Below are positions 6,713 through 13,144 of a stretch of DNA of 13,629 bases, one piece after another. Each line of letters opens with the position of its first letter. Positions within the stretch are counted from its first letter, which is position 1. The stretch is from JBGTBQ01 sp041749275. Its GTDB lineage: Bacteria > Acidobacteriota > Blastocatellia > Pyrinomonadales > Pyrinomonadaceae. The notes beneath the pieces are model-generated. The model made no database searches. It saw only the letters and a list, made by a program, of their open reading frames with translations, and was not told the origin of the DNA. Location of the stretch: positions 1 to 13,629 of the forward strand of contig JBGTBQ010000359.1 in assembly GCA_041749275.1 (NCBI GenBank). Direction: 5' to 3'. The position numbers and the translations under genes are program-made.

Positions 6713-6838
6713 AATGAAGGGATGAAGGATGAGGGATGAGGGATGAAGTAAAGACGGAAGCGCTTTTTTCATCCCTCATCCTTCATCCCTCATCCTTCAT
6801 CCTTTATCCTTTATCCTTCATCCCTCATCCCTGATTCT
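6713..6838. repeat. Heptamer tandem inverted repeat between the DinB-like gene and lpdA
   Basis: Four copies of GGATGAA or GGATGAG lie at 6720-6747. Ten heptamers of the form TCATCCC, TCATCCT or TTATCCT (the last diverged to TGATTCT) lie at 6769-6838. The arms 6720-6747 and 6768-6795 pair over 28 bases with two mismatches that can be G-U in RNA. The 21-base loop ends in a T-run. The far end of the array encodes the last residues and the stop of the DinB-like gene. Confidence 0.92.
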
Positions 6839-7276
6839 CTTCTTCCACTCTTCGATCTGCGCCGCGTGGTGCGTGGGGTGGATGACCGCGAGGATTTCGG
6901 CGAGCTTGTATTCGCGCGATGTCTCGTCCAACTCGTCCGGCATGGAGTCGAGCAGTTCGGTCAGGCGAGTGCGGGACGCGTCGAACTCCGCGCGCACCTC
7001 GGCGAACGTGCGCCCGCGACGCTCCGCGACCGCGGCGGCATTGAAGCCGTGAATCGCTTCCTTGTCAAAGTTCGGCGGCGCGGCGCCCCGCCGGATGTCG
7101 CCGATGACGCGAGCGCCTTCGATCTCCCACGCGGCGACGTGCGCGAGCGCGTCTCGCACAGACCACTCCGCGTTCAGCCCCACGCGCGTCGCGTCCTCCT
7201 CCGTCAGCCCGTCCAGCGCGCGCGTCAGCGCGGCGTGGGCGGCGTGACCGCGCTCAAGCAGTTCCGACTTTTTCAT
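6818..7276 (-). CDS. DinB/ClbS-like family protein
   Basis: A 152-residue soluble four-helix-bundle protein. It begins MKKSELLERGHAAHAALTRAL, followed by WSVRDALAHVAAWE with a conserved His in helix 2. A second motif near the end, HPTHHAAQIEEWKKRI, would complete the three-His metal site of the DinB superfamily. Family knowledge: members include bacillithiol/mycothiol transferases, DinB and the ClbS/DfsB proteins; substrate cannot be predicted here. The ATG at 7276-7274 is preferred because GGAGGGG lies about seven bases upstream. An in-frame ATG at 7369 has no ribosome binding site and would add 31 non-family residues. The last codons (RDEG-stop) lie within the TCATCCC heptamer array, so the repeat has supplied or replaced the native C-terminus. 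Confidence 0.85.
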   Translation of the reverse strand: MKKSELLERGHAAHAALTRALDGLTEEDATRVGLNAEWSVRDALAHVAAWEIEGARVIGDIRRGAAPPNFDKEAIHGFNAAAVAERRGRTFAEVRAEFDASRTRLTELLDSMPDELDETSREYKLAEILAVIHPTHHAAQIEEWKKRIRDEG

Positions 7277-7397
7277 CTCGCGTCCCCTCCAACGAGTCTC
7301 GGCGAACGCCGCGCCGACAGGCCGACGCACGGGAGGGATGTCCTTCCCCGGCGCGCCTGAATTCGTCATGTTGTGTGAAAGCTTTTTTCAAATCCGT

Positions 7398-7403
7398 ATT
7401 ATA
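7398..7403 (-). promoter_or_regulatory. Probable -10 box upstream of the DinB-like gene
   Basis: The minus strand reads a perfect TATAAT at 7403-7398, about 120 bases before the DinB-like start codon and 150 bases beyond the stop of the upstream lipoprotein gene. The -35 region 17-18 bases further up is poor (TTAGCC or TAGCCG). It is the only promoter-like site seen before the DinB-lpdA stretch and could drive both. Confidence 0.45.
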
Positions 7404-7553
7404 ACTTTGCGACGCCGTTTCGGCTAACGCGCCGGTCACGACTTCGCGCCCGCGCCCAAGCCGGGGCGCGGACTGATGATGCGCGTCCATCAGACGGTGT
7501 TCGCCGGTCGGCGCGGGGTAGACTTGCTTGCCGCCCCGCGCCGCGCGCCGGCT

Positions 7554-7973
7554 CTATTTCCCCGCGCTCTGAAGCAGGGCCACGTAGTCCTGCGTGAGCT
7601 TTTCGAGCTTGGACTTGAAGACCGGGTCGCTCATCGAGTTTCGCATGTACTTGATCTGGAGCTTGGACATGCTCATCGCGTCGCTGGTGACGCTCTCCAG
7701 CATCTTCTTCTTCGTCTCTTCGCCCACCTGAAAGTCGCGCACGTTCTTGATCGAGGCGAGCTTCGCCGTCATGTCGGCCTTCTTCGAGTCGAAATACTTC
7801 TGCGCGTCGTCAACGCCCGCCGCGGTCGGGTTCGCGTCAACTCGTTTGACAATCTCCTGCGTGAAAGTGTCTAGGTCGGCGATGACGGCGCTTACGTCCG
7901 CATCCTTTTTGCAGGCGAGCGCGAGCGCGCACAGAAGCGCGCCGAGCGACAGGCAAACCAGTTTCCTGTACAT
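7554..7973 (-). CDS. Predicted lipoprotein of unknown function
   Basis: A 139-residue protein. It has a short basic N-terminus (MYRK), a hydrophobic stretch LVCLSLGALLCALALA and a lipobox ending ALAC at C21, followed by KKD. It should therefore be exported, lipidated at Cys21 and membrane-anchored. The mature part is helical and lysine-rich (DAQKYFDSKKADMTAKLASI, and VGEETKKKMLESVTSD) with no enzyme motif that I recognise. It looks like the small DUF-type acidobacterial or myxobacterial lipoproteins with a conserved helical bundle, but I cannot name a family. The ATG at 7973-7971 has GGAGG about 11 bases upstream. It is transcribed divergently from the rhodanese gene. The GC-rich inverted repeat 7510-7518 / 7534-7542 behind its stop has no T-run. 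Confidence 0.8.
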   Translation of the reverse strand: MYRKLVCLSLGALLCALALACKKDADVSAVIADLDTFTQEIVKRVDANPTAAGVDDAQKYFDSKKADMTAKLASIKNVRDFQVGEETKKKMLESVTSDAMSMSKLQIKYMRNSMSDPVFKSKLEKLTQDYVALLQSAGK

Positions 7974-8013
7974 GTCCGGGGGAACCTCCGCGATGGTTTG
8001 GAAAAAGCGTTAT

Positions 8014-8043
8014 CATGTAACAGCCTGCGAAAATGAAAGTCAA
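8014..8043 (-). promoter_or_regulatory. Putative sigma70-type promoter of the lipoprotein gene
   Basis: On the minus strand TTGACT (8043-8038) is followed after 18 bases by TACATG (8019-8014), about 40 bases before the lipoprotein ATG. The -35 is good and the -10 weak (TACATG or the shifted TTACAT), so this is a tentative call from sequence alone. Confidence 0.4.
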
Positions 8044-8228
8044 GACAACGCCGGGGCTGTGAGAGCAGAGCGGTGCGCTGTCAGCACCGAGTCGCGAATG
8101 GCGCGCGACGAGAGGTTTGCCGTCGTCACCGCTGGCGGCTTCCTGTTCACCGATTGCCCCTTCCCGTCTTCGTGCCTTTGTGGTAAGTCTTGTCGCCGCA
8201 CTCCAACCGACGATGAGGGTTTGAAAAG

Positions 8229-8594
8229 ATGAAACACAGCGAAGAGTTCCTGAAACTGGTCGCGGACGCCAAGACGCGCGTCCGCGAGGTGAGCGTCGAG
8301 GAGACGCGCGCCCGGCTCGCCGCCGGCGCGCGGCTCGTTGACGTGCGCGAGGACAACGAGTGGGAGGCGGGCCACGCGGCGGGCGCCGAGCATTTCGGAC
8401 GGGGCATCATCGAGCGCGACGCCGTGGCGGCGTTTCCGGACAAGGCGGCGGAAGTGATTCTCTACTGCGGCGGCGGCTATCGCTCGGCGCTCGCGGCGGA
8501 CAACCTGCAACGGATGGGTTACACAAAAGTCTACTCGATGGCGGGCGGCTGGAAGGCTTGGAAGGACGCGGGCGCGCCCGTCGAAGGCGAATAG
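8229..8594 (+). CDS. Single-domain rhodanese-like sulfurtransferase
   Basis: A 121-residue cytoplasmic protein with one rhodanese domain, expected to carry sulfane sulfur on a cysteine persulfide. Seen: VSVEETRARLAAGARLVDVR (21-40), NEWEAGHAAGAEHFGRG, and the active-site loop YCGGGYRSA with catalytic Cys80. The domain ends with MGYTKVYSMAGGWKAWKDAG. The six-residue loop CGGGYR fits thiosulfate-type rather than phosphatase-type (Cdc25) loops. The first 20 residues form a helix, MKHSEEFLKLVADAKTRVRE, common in stand-alone acidobacterial and proteobacterial members. The ribosome binding site is weak (GAGGG about ten bases before the ATG). The next gene starts 20 bases downstream, so the two are likely cotranscribed. 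Its physiological acceptor cannot be inferred. Confidence 0.93.
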   Translation: MKHSEEFLKLVADAKTRVREVSVEETRARLAAGARLVDVREDNEWEAGHAAGAEHFGRGIIERDAVAAFPDKAAEVILYCGGGYRSALAADNLQRMGYTKVYSMAGGWKAWKDAGAPVEGE

Positions 8595-8614
8595 GAAACT
8601 CAAAGGAGAAGCCG

Positions 8615-9202
8615 ATGGAATATCCCCTGCAACTATCATTCAAACTGCTCGCGCTCGCGCGGCAAATCTCCGTCCGCGACGCACGCGGCGAACTCGTCTT
8701 CTACGTCAAGCAGAAGGCGCTCAAGCTGAAAGAGTCCGTCACGGTCTTTGGCGACGAGGGGCAAACGCTCCCGCTCTACACGATGAAGGCCGACCGCGTG
8801 CTCGACTTTTCGGCGCGCTACAACTTCGCCGACACCGCCGGCAACCTCCTCGGCTCGGTCAGGCGGCGTGGGATGCGCTCGATCTGGAAAGCGCATTATG
8901 AAGTCTGCGACGCGAGCGACAATCTCGACCTCTCCATCGGCGAAGAGAACGCGTGGACGAAAGTCTTCGACGCGCTGCTCGGCGAAGTCCCCATCGTCGG
9001 CATGTTCACCGGCTATCTCTTCCACCCCGCCTACCTCGTCAAACGCCCCGACGGCACAACCGTCATGCGCCTCGTCAAACAACCCGCCTTCTTCGAGGGC
9101 AAATTCACCATCACCAAACACGCCGAACTCGACCAGCGCGACGAGACGCGCGCCCTGCTCGCGCTGTTGATGACCGTGCTGCTCGAACGCGGACGGGGAT
9201 GA
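8615..9202 (+). CDS. LURP-one-related (tubby C-terminal-like) family protein
   Basis: A 195-residue protein. The start is fixed by AAAGGAG six bases before the ATG at 8615; the same frame is open further upstream inside the rhodanese gene, but that part is a shadow. Seen: a chain of alternating beta segments, QISVRDARGELVFYVKQKAL, LPLYTMKADRVLDFSARYNF and LLGSVRRRGMRSIWKAHYEV. A hydrophobic segment GEVPIVGMFTGYLFHPAYLV near the C-terminal third and the tail KHAELDQRDETRALLALLMT follow. This matches the bacterial LURP-one-related family, which shares the beta-barrel plus central-helix fold of tubby and scramblases. Function in bacteria is not established; membrane or lipid association is possible. 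It follows the rhodanese gene by 20 bases and is closed by the terminator at 9231. Confidence 0.8.
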   Translation: MEYPLQLSFKLLALARQISVRDARGELVFYVKQKALKLKESVTVFGDEGQTLPLYTMKADRVLDFSARYNFADTAGNLLGSVRRRGMRSIWKAHYEVCDASDNLDLSIGEENAWTKVFDALLGEVPIVGMFTGYLFHPAYLVKRPDGTTVMRLVKQPAFFEGKFTITKHAELDQRDETRALLALLMTVLLERGRG

Positions 9203-9230
9203 AACAGTCCGCGTGCTGGCCGAGAATGTA

Positions 9231-9275
9231 AATCAGGGGGCCGGCTCTTTGAGAGAGCCGGCCCCCTGATTTTTT
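9231..9275 (+). terminator. Strong intrinsic terminator after the LURP-one-related gene
   Basis: Arms 9231-9248 and 9254-9271 are perfectly complementary over 18 bases (core GGGGGCCGGCTCT) with the five-base loop TTGAG, followed by a run of six T at 9270-9275. It lies 28 bases after the plus-strand stop and 27 bases before the stop of the convergent minus-strand gene. It mainly ends the plus-strand transcript; on the minus strand the T-run is short. Confidence 0.95.
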
Positions 9276-9301
9276 AACGCGATGCGCGCCGGGCAGCGCG
9301 A

Positions 9302-9682
9302 TCAGTGGCCGCAGTCGGCGGGCGTCTCGCCCGTAATCGTCCACGAAGCATTGCCGGAGCAGGACACGACCGCCGACAGGAAGCAGCCGTCCTTGTCTTC
9401 GCCGATGAGCTTCACTTGGCTGCCGTTGCAGGAGACGGAGCCGAGCGTGAACGTCTCGCCGGGCCTGATGACCGAGTCGTTGAGTTGGTCCGGCCCCCAG
9501 TTATCCTCGCCGGGCGGTGAGAGATAGAGATGGAGTATCTCGCGCTGCGAGTTATTGACTATGGTAATTGCCACCGCGCGCGGGCGTGCATGTGTGAGTG
9601 GGACAGCCAGCGCCGCGCAGGCCACGGCGGCGAGAATGATGAGGAGCGAGACGCTTTTCGCGTTAATCAGTCTGGCGTTCAT
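9302..9682 (-). CDS. Small secreted protein, function unknown
   Basis: A 126-residue protein. The ATG at 9682-9680 is preferred, with a purine-rich GAGAGAGGGGG about ten bases upstream, over a longer frame to 9802. The N-terminus MNARLINAKSVSLLIILAAV continues as ACAALAVPLTHA, a signal peptide probably cleaved after an Ala near residue 32. The mature part begins AVAITIVNNSQREILHLYLS and contains PPGEDNWGPDQLNDSVIRPG ETFTLG, then a four-cysteine C-terminal half ending ETPADCGH. The 'YxSP..xxWGPDQL...I.PG' pattern is shared by small exported proteins of unknown function that I have seen annotated only as hypothetical. It lies 154 bases downstream of the large surface protein on the same strand and might be exported with it. 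The paired cysteines suggest disulfides outside the cytoplasm. Confidence 0.75.
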   Translation of the reverse strand: MNARLINAKSVSLLIILAAVACAALAVPLTHARPRAVAITIVNNSQREILHLYLSPPGEDNWGPDQLNDSVIRPGETFTLGSVSCNGSQVKLIGEDKDGCFLSAVVSCSGNASWTITGETPADCGH

Positions 9683-9779
9683 AAATCCGAAACCCCCTCT
9701 CTCGGTTAAGAGTGTTAAGACATGCGCCTCAATTACTGACCATGTGAGAACGGATGCTGTTTGGAGCGCACCGCGCGCT

Positions 9780-9820
9780 GAACGGTCAACGGCGACTGTC
9801 ACTCAGCCTTCTGACCGTTC
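9780..9820. repeat. Short inverted repeat behind the large surface-protein gene
   Basis: GAACGGTCA at 9780-9788 is matched by TGACCGTTC at 9812-9820, with a 23-base loop. It sits just downstream (minus strand) of the 979-residue protein gene and lacks a T-run, so it may be a weak terminator or mRNA-end structure. Confidence 0.4.
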
Positions 9821-9836
9821 CGCACGCGGCGGGCGA

Positions 9837-12776
9837 TCATGGGCAGCCGCCGTTGACCACGTAGACGGGGCCATCGTCCACCGCGCCCCCGTTGTTGCCC
9901 TGATTCTTGGGCACTTTCACTTTGGCCGTCGCCGTCGTCATATTGCCCGCGGCGTCTCTGACTTTGAAAGTGATCGTGTAGACGCGACCGTTGCCGCTGC
10001 CGCTACGCTCGGCGCGCACCTGCACGGACTTGCAATCAGCGGCGATCACGATGTCGTTCATGGTGTTGCCGTCGCCGTCGCCGTTCTCGGCCTCGTCGCT
10101 CCAGACCTGCGAGATGTAGACATCGCCGAGGTCAATGCCTGAGTCGCAACTATCGCCGGCGGAGGCCACGAGGTCGGAAACGTTGACCGTCCGGTATTGG
10201 TGGTTAGGCGGCCAGAGCGTAATCGTCTGACCGTTGAGCGTAATGGTGGGCGCGGTCGTGTCCACGACGTTGACCGTGCGCGTGGCCGAGGCCGAGTTGC
10301 CGTTGCCGTCGCTGACCGTGTAGGTGAGCGTGTAGCTGCCCGGCACGTTTGTGTTGACCGCACCGGAGACGTTGATCGCGCCGGTCAGGTCGCCGGCGCA
10401 GGCGTCGCTGGCGGTCGCGCCGGGATCAACGAACGCCGTGTGACACTCGACCGTCAACGGGTTCGCGCCGTTCAGGGTGATGACGGGCGGCGTGTCGTCA
10501 ATGACGTTGAAGGTGGTCGTGACGGTCGTGCTGTTGTCCGAGTTGTCCTTCACAACGATGGTGATCGTGTGCTGGCCGGGGCCGACGAGCGTCTCCGGCC
10601 CCGGACTCTGCGTGACCTCAAGGAAAGCGGCGGGCGTGCAGTTGTCCGTGGCCGCGAGACCGACCGTAAAGTTCGGCACCTCGACCATGTCGCAGCTCGC
10701 GTTGACCGTGACGCTCTGAGGCGCGGGCGGCGTGACGGTGGGCGGGACGTTCTCGGTGATCTTCACCGACTGATCGCACGTCGCAACGTTGCCGGCGGCG
10801 TCGGTCGCCGTCCAAGTGATGATGGTCTCGCCCGCCGGGTACGGGTCGGTCAGGGCCGCCGCGTCGCTACGGACGCCGCCGTTGACGATGACGCCCGCTC
10901 GGTTGTCGGTCGCGGTGGCCGTGCCCACATCAACGTTGGCCGCGCAGGCGTTGGCTGGGGCGGCCTGCACGATGTTGGCCGGGCAGGTGATGACGGGCGG
11001 CTCGTTGTCCGGGTCTGTGGTTACGGTCACGGTAAAGGTACAGCTCGCTCCGGTCGCCGTTTCGGTCGCCGTCACGGTCGTCGTGCCGAGGTTGAAGGTC
11101 GTGCCGGACGGGAGGTCGTAAGTCACCGCGCCGCAGCCCGTGCCCACCGTGGTCGGGTCCGCGTAGTTGACGACCGCCGTGCCGGAGCCGGGCGAGTCTT
11201 CAGCCACTGTGAGGTTGTCGGGGCAGTCGAGCGCGCAGTTGTTCGGGGTGATGGTCACGGTGAAGGTGCAGGTGGCCGTGTTGTTGCCCGTGTCGGTCGC
11301 CGTCGCGGTGACGGTGTGGGGCGAACCGGCGACGGTGAAGGCCGAGCCGGAGGCCGGGCTGGTCGTCACCGTGACCGGGCCGTTGTCGTTCGCCGTCGGG
11401 CTGAAGCTGACGAGGGCCGAGCCGGAACCGGGCGCACTCTCCGGGACGGAGATGTTGGCCGGGCAGGTGATGGTCGGCGCGACGGTGTCCACGACCGTCA
11501 CGTTGAAGTAGGCCGGGTCGCCCTGATCGCCGGAGCAGCCGACGATGGTCGTGCCGAAGGGGAAGAGCGAGCCTGACGCGGGCGAACAGGTCACCGGCCC
11601 GCAGTCTCCGGTCGAGGCAGGCGGCGAGTAAGTGACGACCGCCCCGCCCTGACTCTGGTCGGAAGGGGTCACGGAAATGTCGTCCGGTGGGTCAATCTGG
11701 CAAGGCACGCCGCCGACCGTGACGGCCTCGGCGGTTGAGGAGTTGTTGCTCAGACGCGAGTCGGTCGTGGAGCTGGTGATCTCCGCCGTGTTGGAGACGA
11801 CGATGTCGAGGTCTGTGCCGACAACCACGGTGTAGGTGATGGTGAACTCCGCGGTCGCGCCTACCGCGAGACTGGGGATCGTGCAGGTGGTCGTGCCGGT
11901 GGCGGCGCCCACGGAGGGGTTTACGCAGGAGAAAGATGGCCCCGCATTCTGCGACTGGGAGAAGAATGTCATGGCCGCCGGCACGTCGTCCGTCAACTGG
12001 ACGCTCTGCGCGGCGTCGGGGCCGTCGTTGGTGACGAGCAGCGTGTAAGAGACGTTCTGCCCGATCTGGACCGTGGCGCTCCCGTTCGAGATGAACTTGA
12101 AGACGGAGAGGTCGGCGACGGCGTTGGCCGGGTCTCTGACGACGAAGAGGGCGCGGGCGCGGATCGAGCTGTCCGTCGTGGAAACGCTGTTGACCGCCCA
12201 TGTCCCGCGATTGTCCACCGTGACGCCGCCGATAATTGAAGTGGCCGTCGCGGGCAGAGTGAACAGGTTCGTCTGCGGGTCGCTCGTGATGGTGGCTTGC
12301 TGGAGGATGAAGTTGGCCGTGTTAACCCAAGTGAAGCGGCGTTGCGGGAAGAGCGGGAAGAGCGGCGGGTTTGTCACTTCCGCGCAGACCGTCTCGCCCA
12401 GATTGAACGTGGTCTGTGGAGTCGTGCAGTCGGCGGCGTAGGTGGCGACCGATTCCCCGATCTGAAAAAGGGGCGCAAGCGGCGCGGGCGCGGCAGCCGC
12501 TTCGAGACGTGACGCGGCGACCGCTTCACGCACCGTCGTCGTCGCGTTCTCCGGTGCGGCGGTCGCGGGCGAAGGGTTCAGCAGGGCTGGACTGTTCAGG
12601 CTGCCGGGCGAGAAATGTGGAGACATCGGGAAGGAAGAGGCCAGCGCGATAGCCCCGGCGGCAACGAAGGCGAAGACGGCGAGCGCGCGGGCGGGCATCC
12701 TACTTCCGGCGGAACGCCTCATGCGCGGGTGATAGCTTTTTAAACTGGAAGCGACGGGGGGCTTGGGCGACTCCAT
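9837..12776 (-). CDS. Large secreted protein with DUF11 and HYR/Ig-like repeats
   Basis: A 979-residue exported protein. The N-terminus is basic (HPRMRRSAGSR), followed by the hydrophobic signal segment ALAVFAFVAAGAIALASS at about 31-48. A unique region (about 100-215) precedes a DUF11 domain (about 220-352, with NVSYTLLVTNDGPDAAQSVQ). About five HYR-type repeats of around 80 residues follow, each opening with a 'P.itCPaNI.v' phrase and ending with 'ATDTGNNTATCTFTVTI'-like text. Next is a DUF5011-like Ig domain (about 764-842). The C-terminal domain starts LWPPNHQYRTVNVSDLV and contains the acidic loop ENGDGDGNTMND and VRAERSGSGNGRVYTITF. No LPxTG or type IX sorting signal is seen. These modules are known as extracellular beta-sandwich spacers and adhesive units, so a surface or matrix role is inferred. 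The start has AAGGAG eight bases upstream. Confidence 0.9.
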   Translation of the reverse strand: MESPKPPVASSLKSYHPRMRRSAGSRMPARALAVFAFVAAGAIALASSFPMSPHFSPGSLNSPALLNPSPATAAPENATTTVREAVAASRLEAAAAPAPLAPLFQIGESVATYAADCTTPQTTFNLGETVCAEVTNPPLFPLFPQRRFTWVNTANFILQQATITSDPQTNLFTLPATATSIIGGVTVDNRGTWAVNSVSTTDSSIRARALFVVRDPANAVADLSVFKFISNGSATVQIGQNVSYTLLVTNDGPDAAQSVQLTDDVPAAMTFFSQSQNAGPSFSCVNPSVGAATGTTTCTIPSLAVGATAEFTITYTVVVGTDLDIVVSNTAEITSSTTDSRLSNNSSTAEAVTVGGVPCQIDPPDDISVTPSDQSQGGAVVTYSPPASTGDCGPVTCSPASGSLFPFGTTIVGCSGDQGDPAYFNVTVVDTVAPTITCPANISVPESAPGSGSALVSFSPTANDNGPVTVTTSPASGSAFTVAGSPHTVTATATDTGNNTATCTFTVTITPNNCALDCPDNLTVAEDSPGSGTAVVNYADPTTVGTGCGAVTYDLPSGTTFNLGTTTVTATETATGASCTFTVTVTTDPDNEPPVITCPANIVQAAPANACAANVDVGTATATDNRAGVIVNGGVRSDAAALTDPYPAGETIITWTATDAAGNVATCDQSVKITENVPPTVTPPAPQSVTVNASCDMVEVPNFTVGLAATDNCTPAAFLEVTQSPGPETLVGPGQHTITIVVKDNSDNSTTVTTTFNVIDDTPPVITLNGANPLTVECHTAFVDPGATASDACAGDLTGAINVSGAVNTNVPGSYTLTYTVSDGNGNSASATRTVNVVDTTAPTITLNGQTITLWPPNHQYRTVNVSDLVASAGDSCDSGIDLGDVYISQVWSDEAENGDGDGNTMNDIVIAADCKSVQVRAERSGSGNGRVYTITFKVRDAAGNMTTATAKVKVPKNQGNNGGAVDDGPVYVVNGGCP

Positions 12777-12925
12777 GCTCGTTACTCCTTATTGATGGCG
12801 AGAAATACGGCTTGTGGGCGGCACTCAGTTCGAGGCGGCGCTGTGCAAGAATCCGACTTGAATATTTCAGGAAACTGCCGGTCGGACAGGCGAGGCATAT
12901 CGCCATGCTACGTTTGCGAGACGCC

Positions 12926-12954
12926 TCTATATCCCATCCATCCCAAATAATCAA
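12926..12954 (-). promoter_or_regulatory. Putative promoter of the large surface-protein gene
   Basis: On the minus strand TTGATT (12954-12949) and TATAGA (12931-12926) are separated by exactly 17 bases, each matching the sigma70 consensus at four of six positions. It lies about 150 bases before the start codon, leaving a long leader. Confidence 0.45.
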
Positions 12955-13034
12955 GAGCCAGCGACAATTTCCCGCCCCGCCTGACCGCCACGTGAACCGC
13001 CGTCCCGCGTCCGCACATACACCACACGCCCCGT

Positions 13035-13103
13035 CCGCACGCGCGCGCGCCGTGCCAAACACGCGCGCGGCATTTCACCTGCCGGCCCGCACGCGCGCCG
13101 TGC
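13035..13103. repeat. Two GCACG...CGTGC palindrome-like sites upstream of the TIR gene
   Basis: A sequence beginning CCGCACGCGCGCG and ending CCGTGC occurs at 13035-13055 and, four bases shorter, at 13087-13103. Each has GCACG and CGTGC half-sites around a CG-rich centre. The second copy abuts a TATATT at 13104-13109, a possible -10 for the TIR gene. Operator function is a guess, since low-complexity CG-rich sequence could give the same look. Confidence 0.35.
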
Positions 13104-13144
13104 TATATTCCCCGGCAGCCTCAGATCAAGGAGACTGCGCGCCC

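Larger units (their letters stand above)
12777..13144. other. Divergent intergenic region (368 bases) between the surface-protein and TIR genes
   Basis: No credible gene is seen here. The left part has ordinary composition and a minus-strand promoter candidate. The right part (13020-13105) is dense in CG dinucleotides and holds two related sites of the form GCACG...CGTGC. A minus-strand open frame across 13062-12700 gives Arg/Ala-rich text that crosses into the surface-protein gene and is rejected. Confidence 0.7.

Noticed and set aside
5290..6714. A 474-codon open frame on the plus strand opposite lpdA
   Set aside because: It is antisense to a full-length, motif-complete lpdA. Its product is Arg/Asp/Leu-rich, typical of the reverse strand of a GC-rich gene.
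6713..6838. CRISPR-like array or intrinsic terminator at the heptamer block
   Set aside because: The 7-base units have no spacers, so it is not a CRISPR array. There is no T-run directly behind the stem on the minus strand, so it is not a standard terminator.
7510..7542. GC-rich inverted repeat GGCGCGGGG / CCCCGCGCC as a terminator for the lipoprotein gene
   Set aside because: The stem is only nine bases with a 15-base loop and no T-run on the minus strand; in DNA this GC-rich it could be chance.
10197..11576. A 459-codon plus-strand open frame opposite the large surface protein
   Set aside because: Its Arg/Gly/Val/Asp-rich repetitive product mirrors the HYR repeats on the true coding strand; no ribosome binding site or domain is seen.
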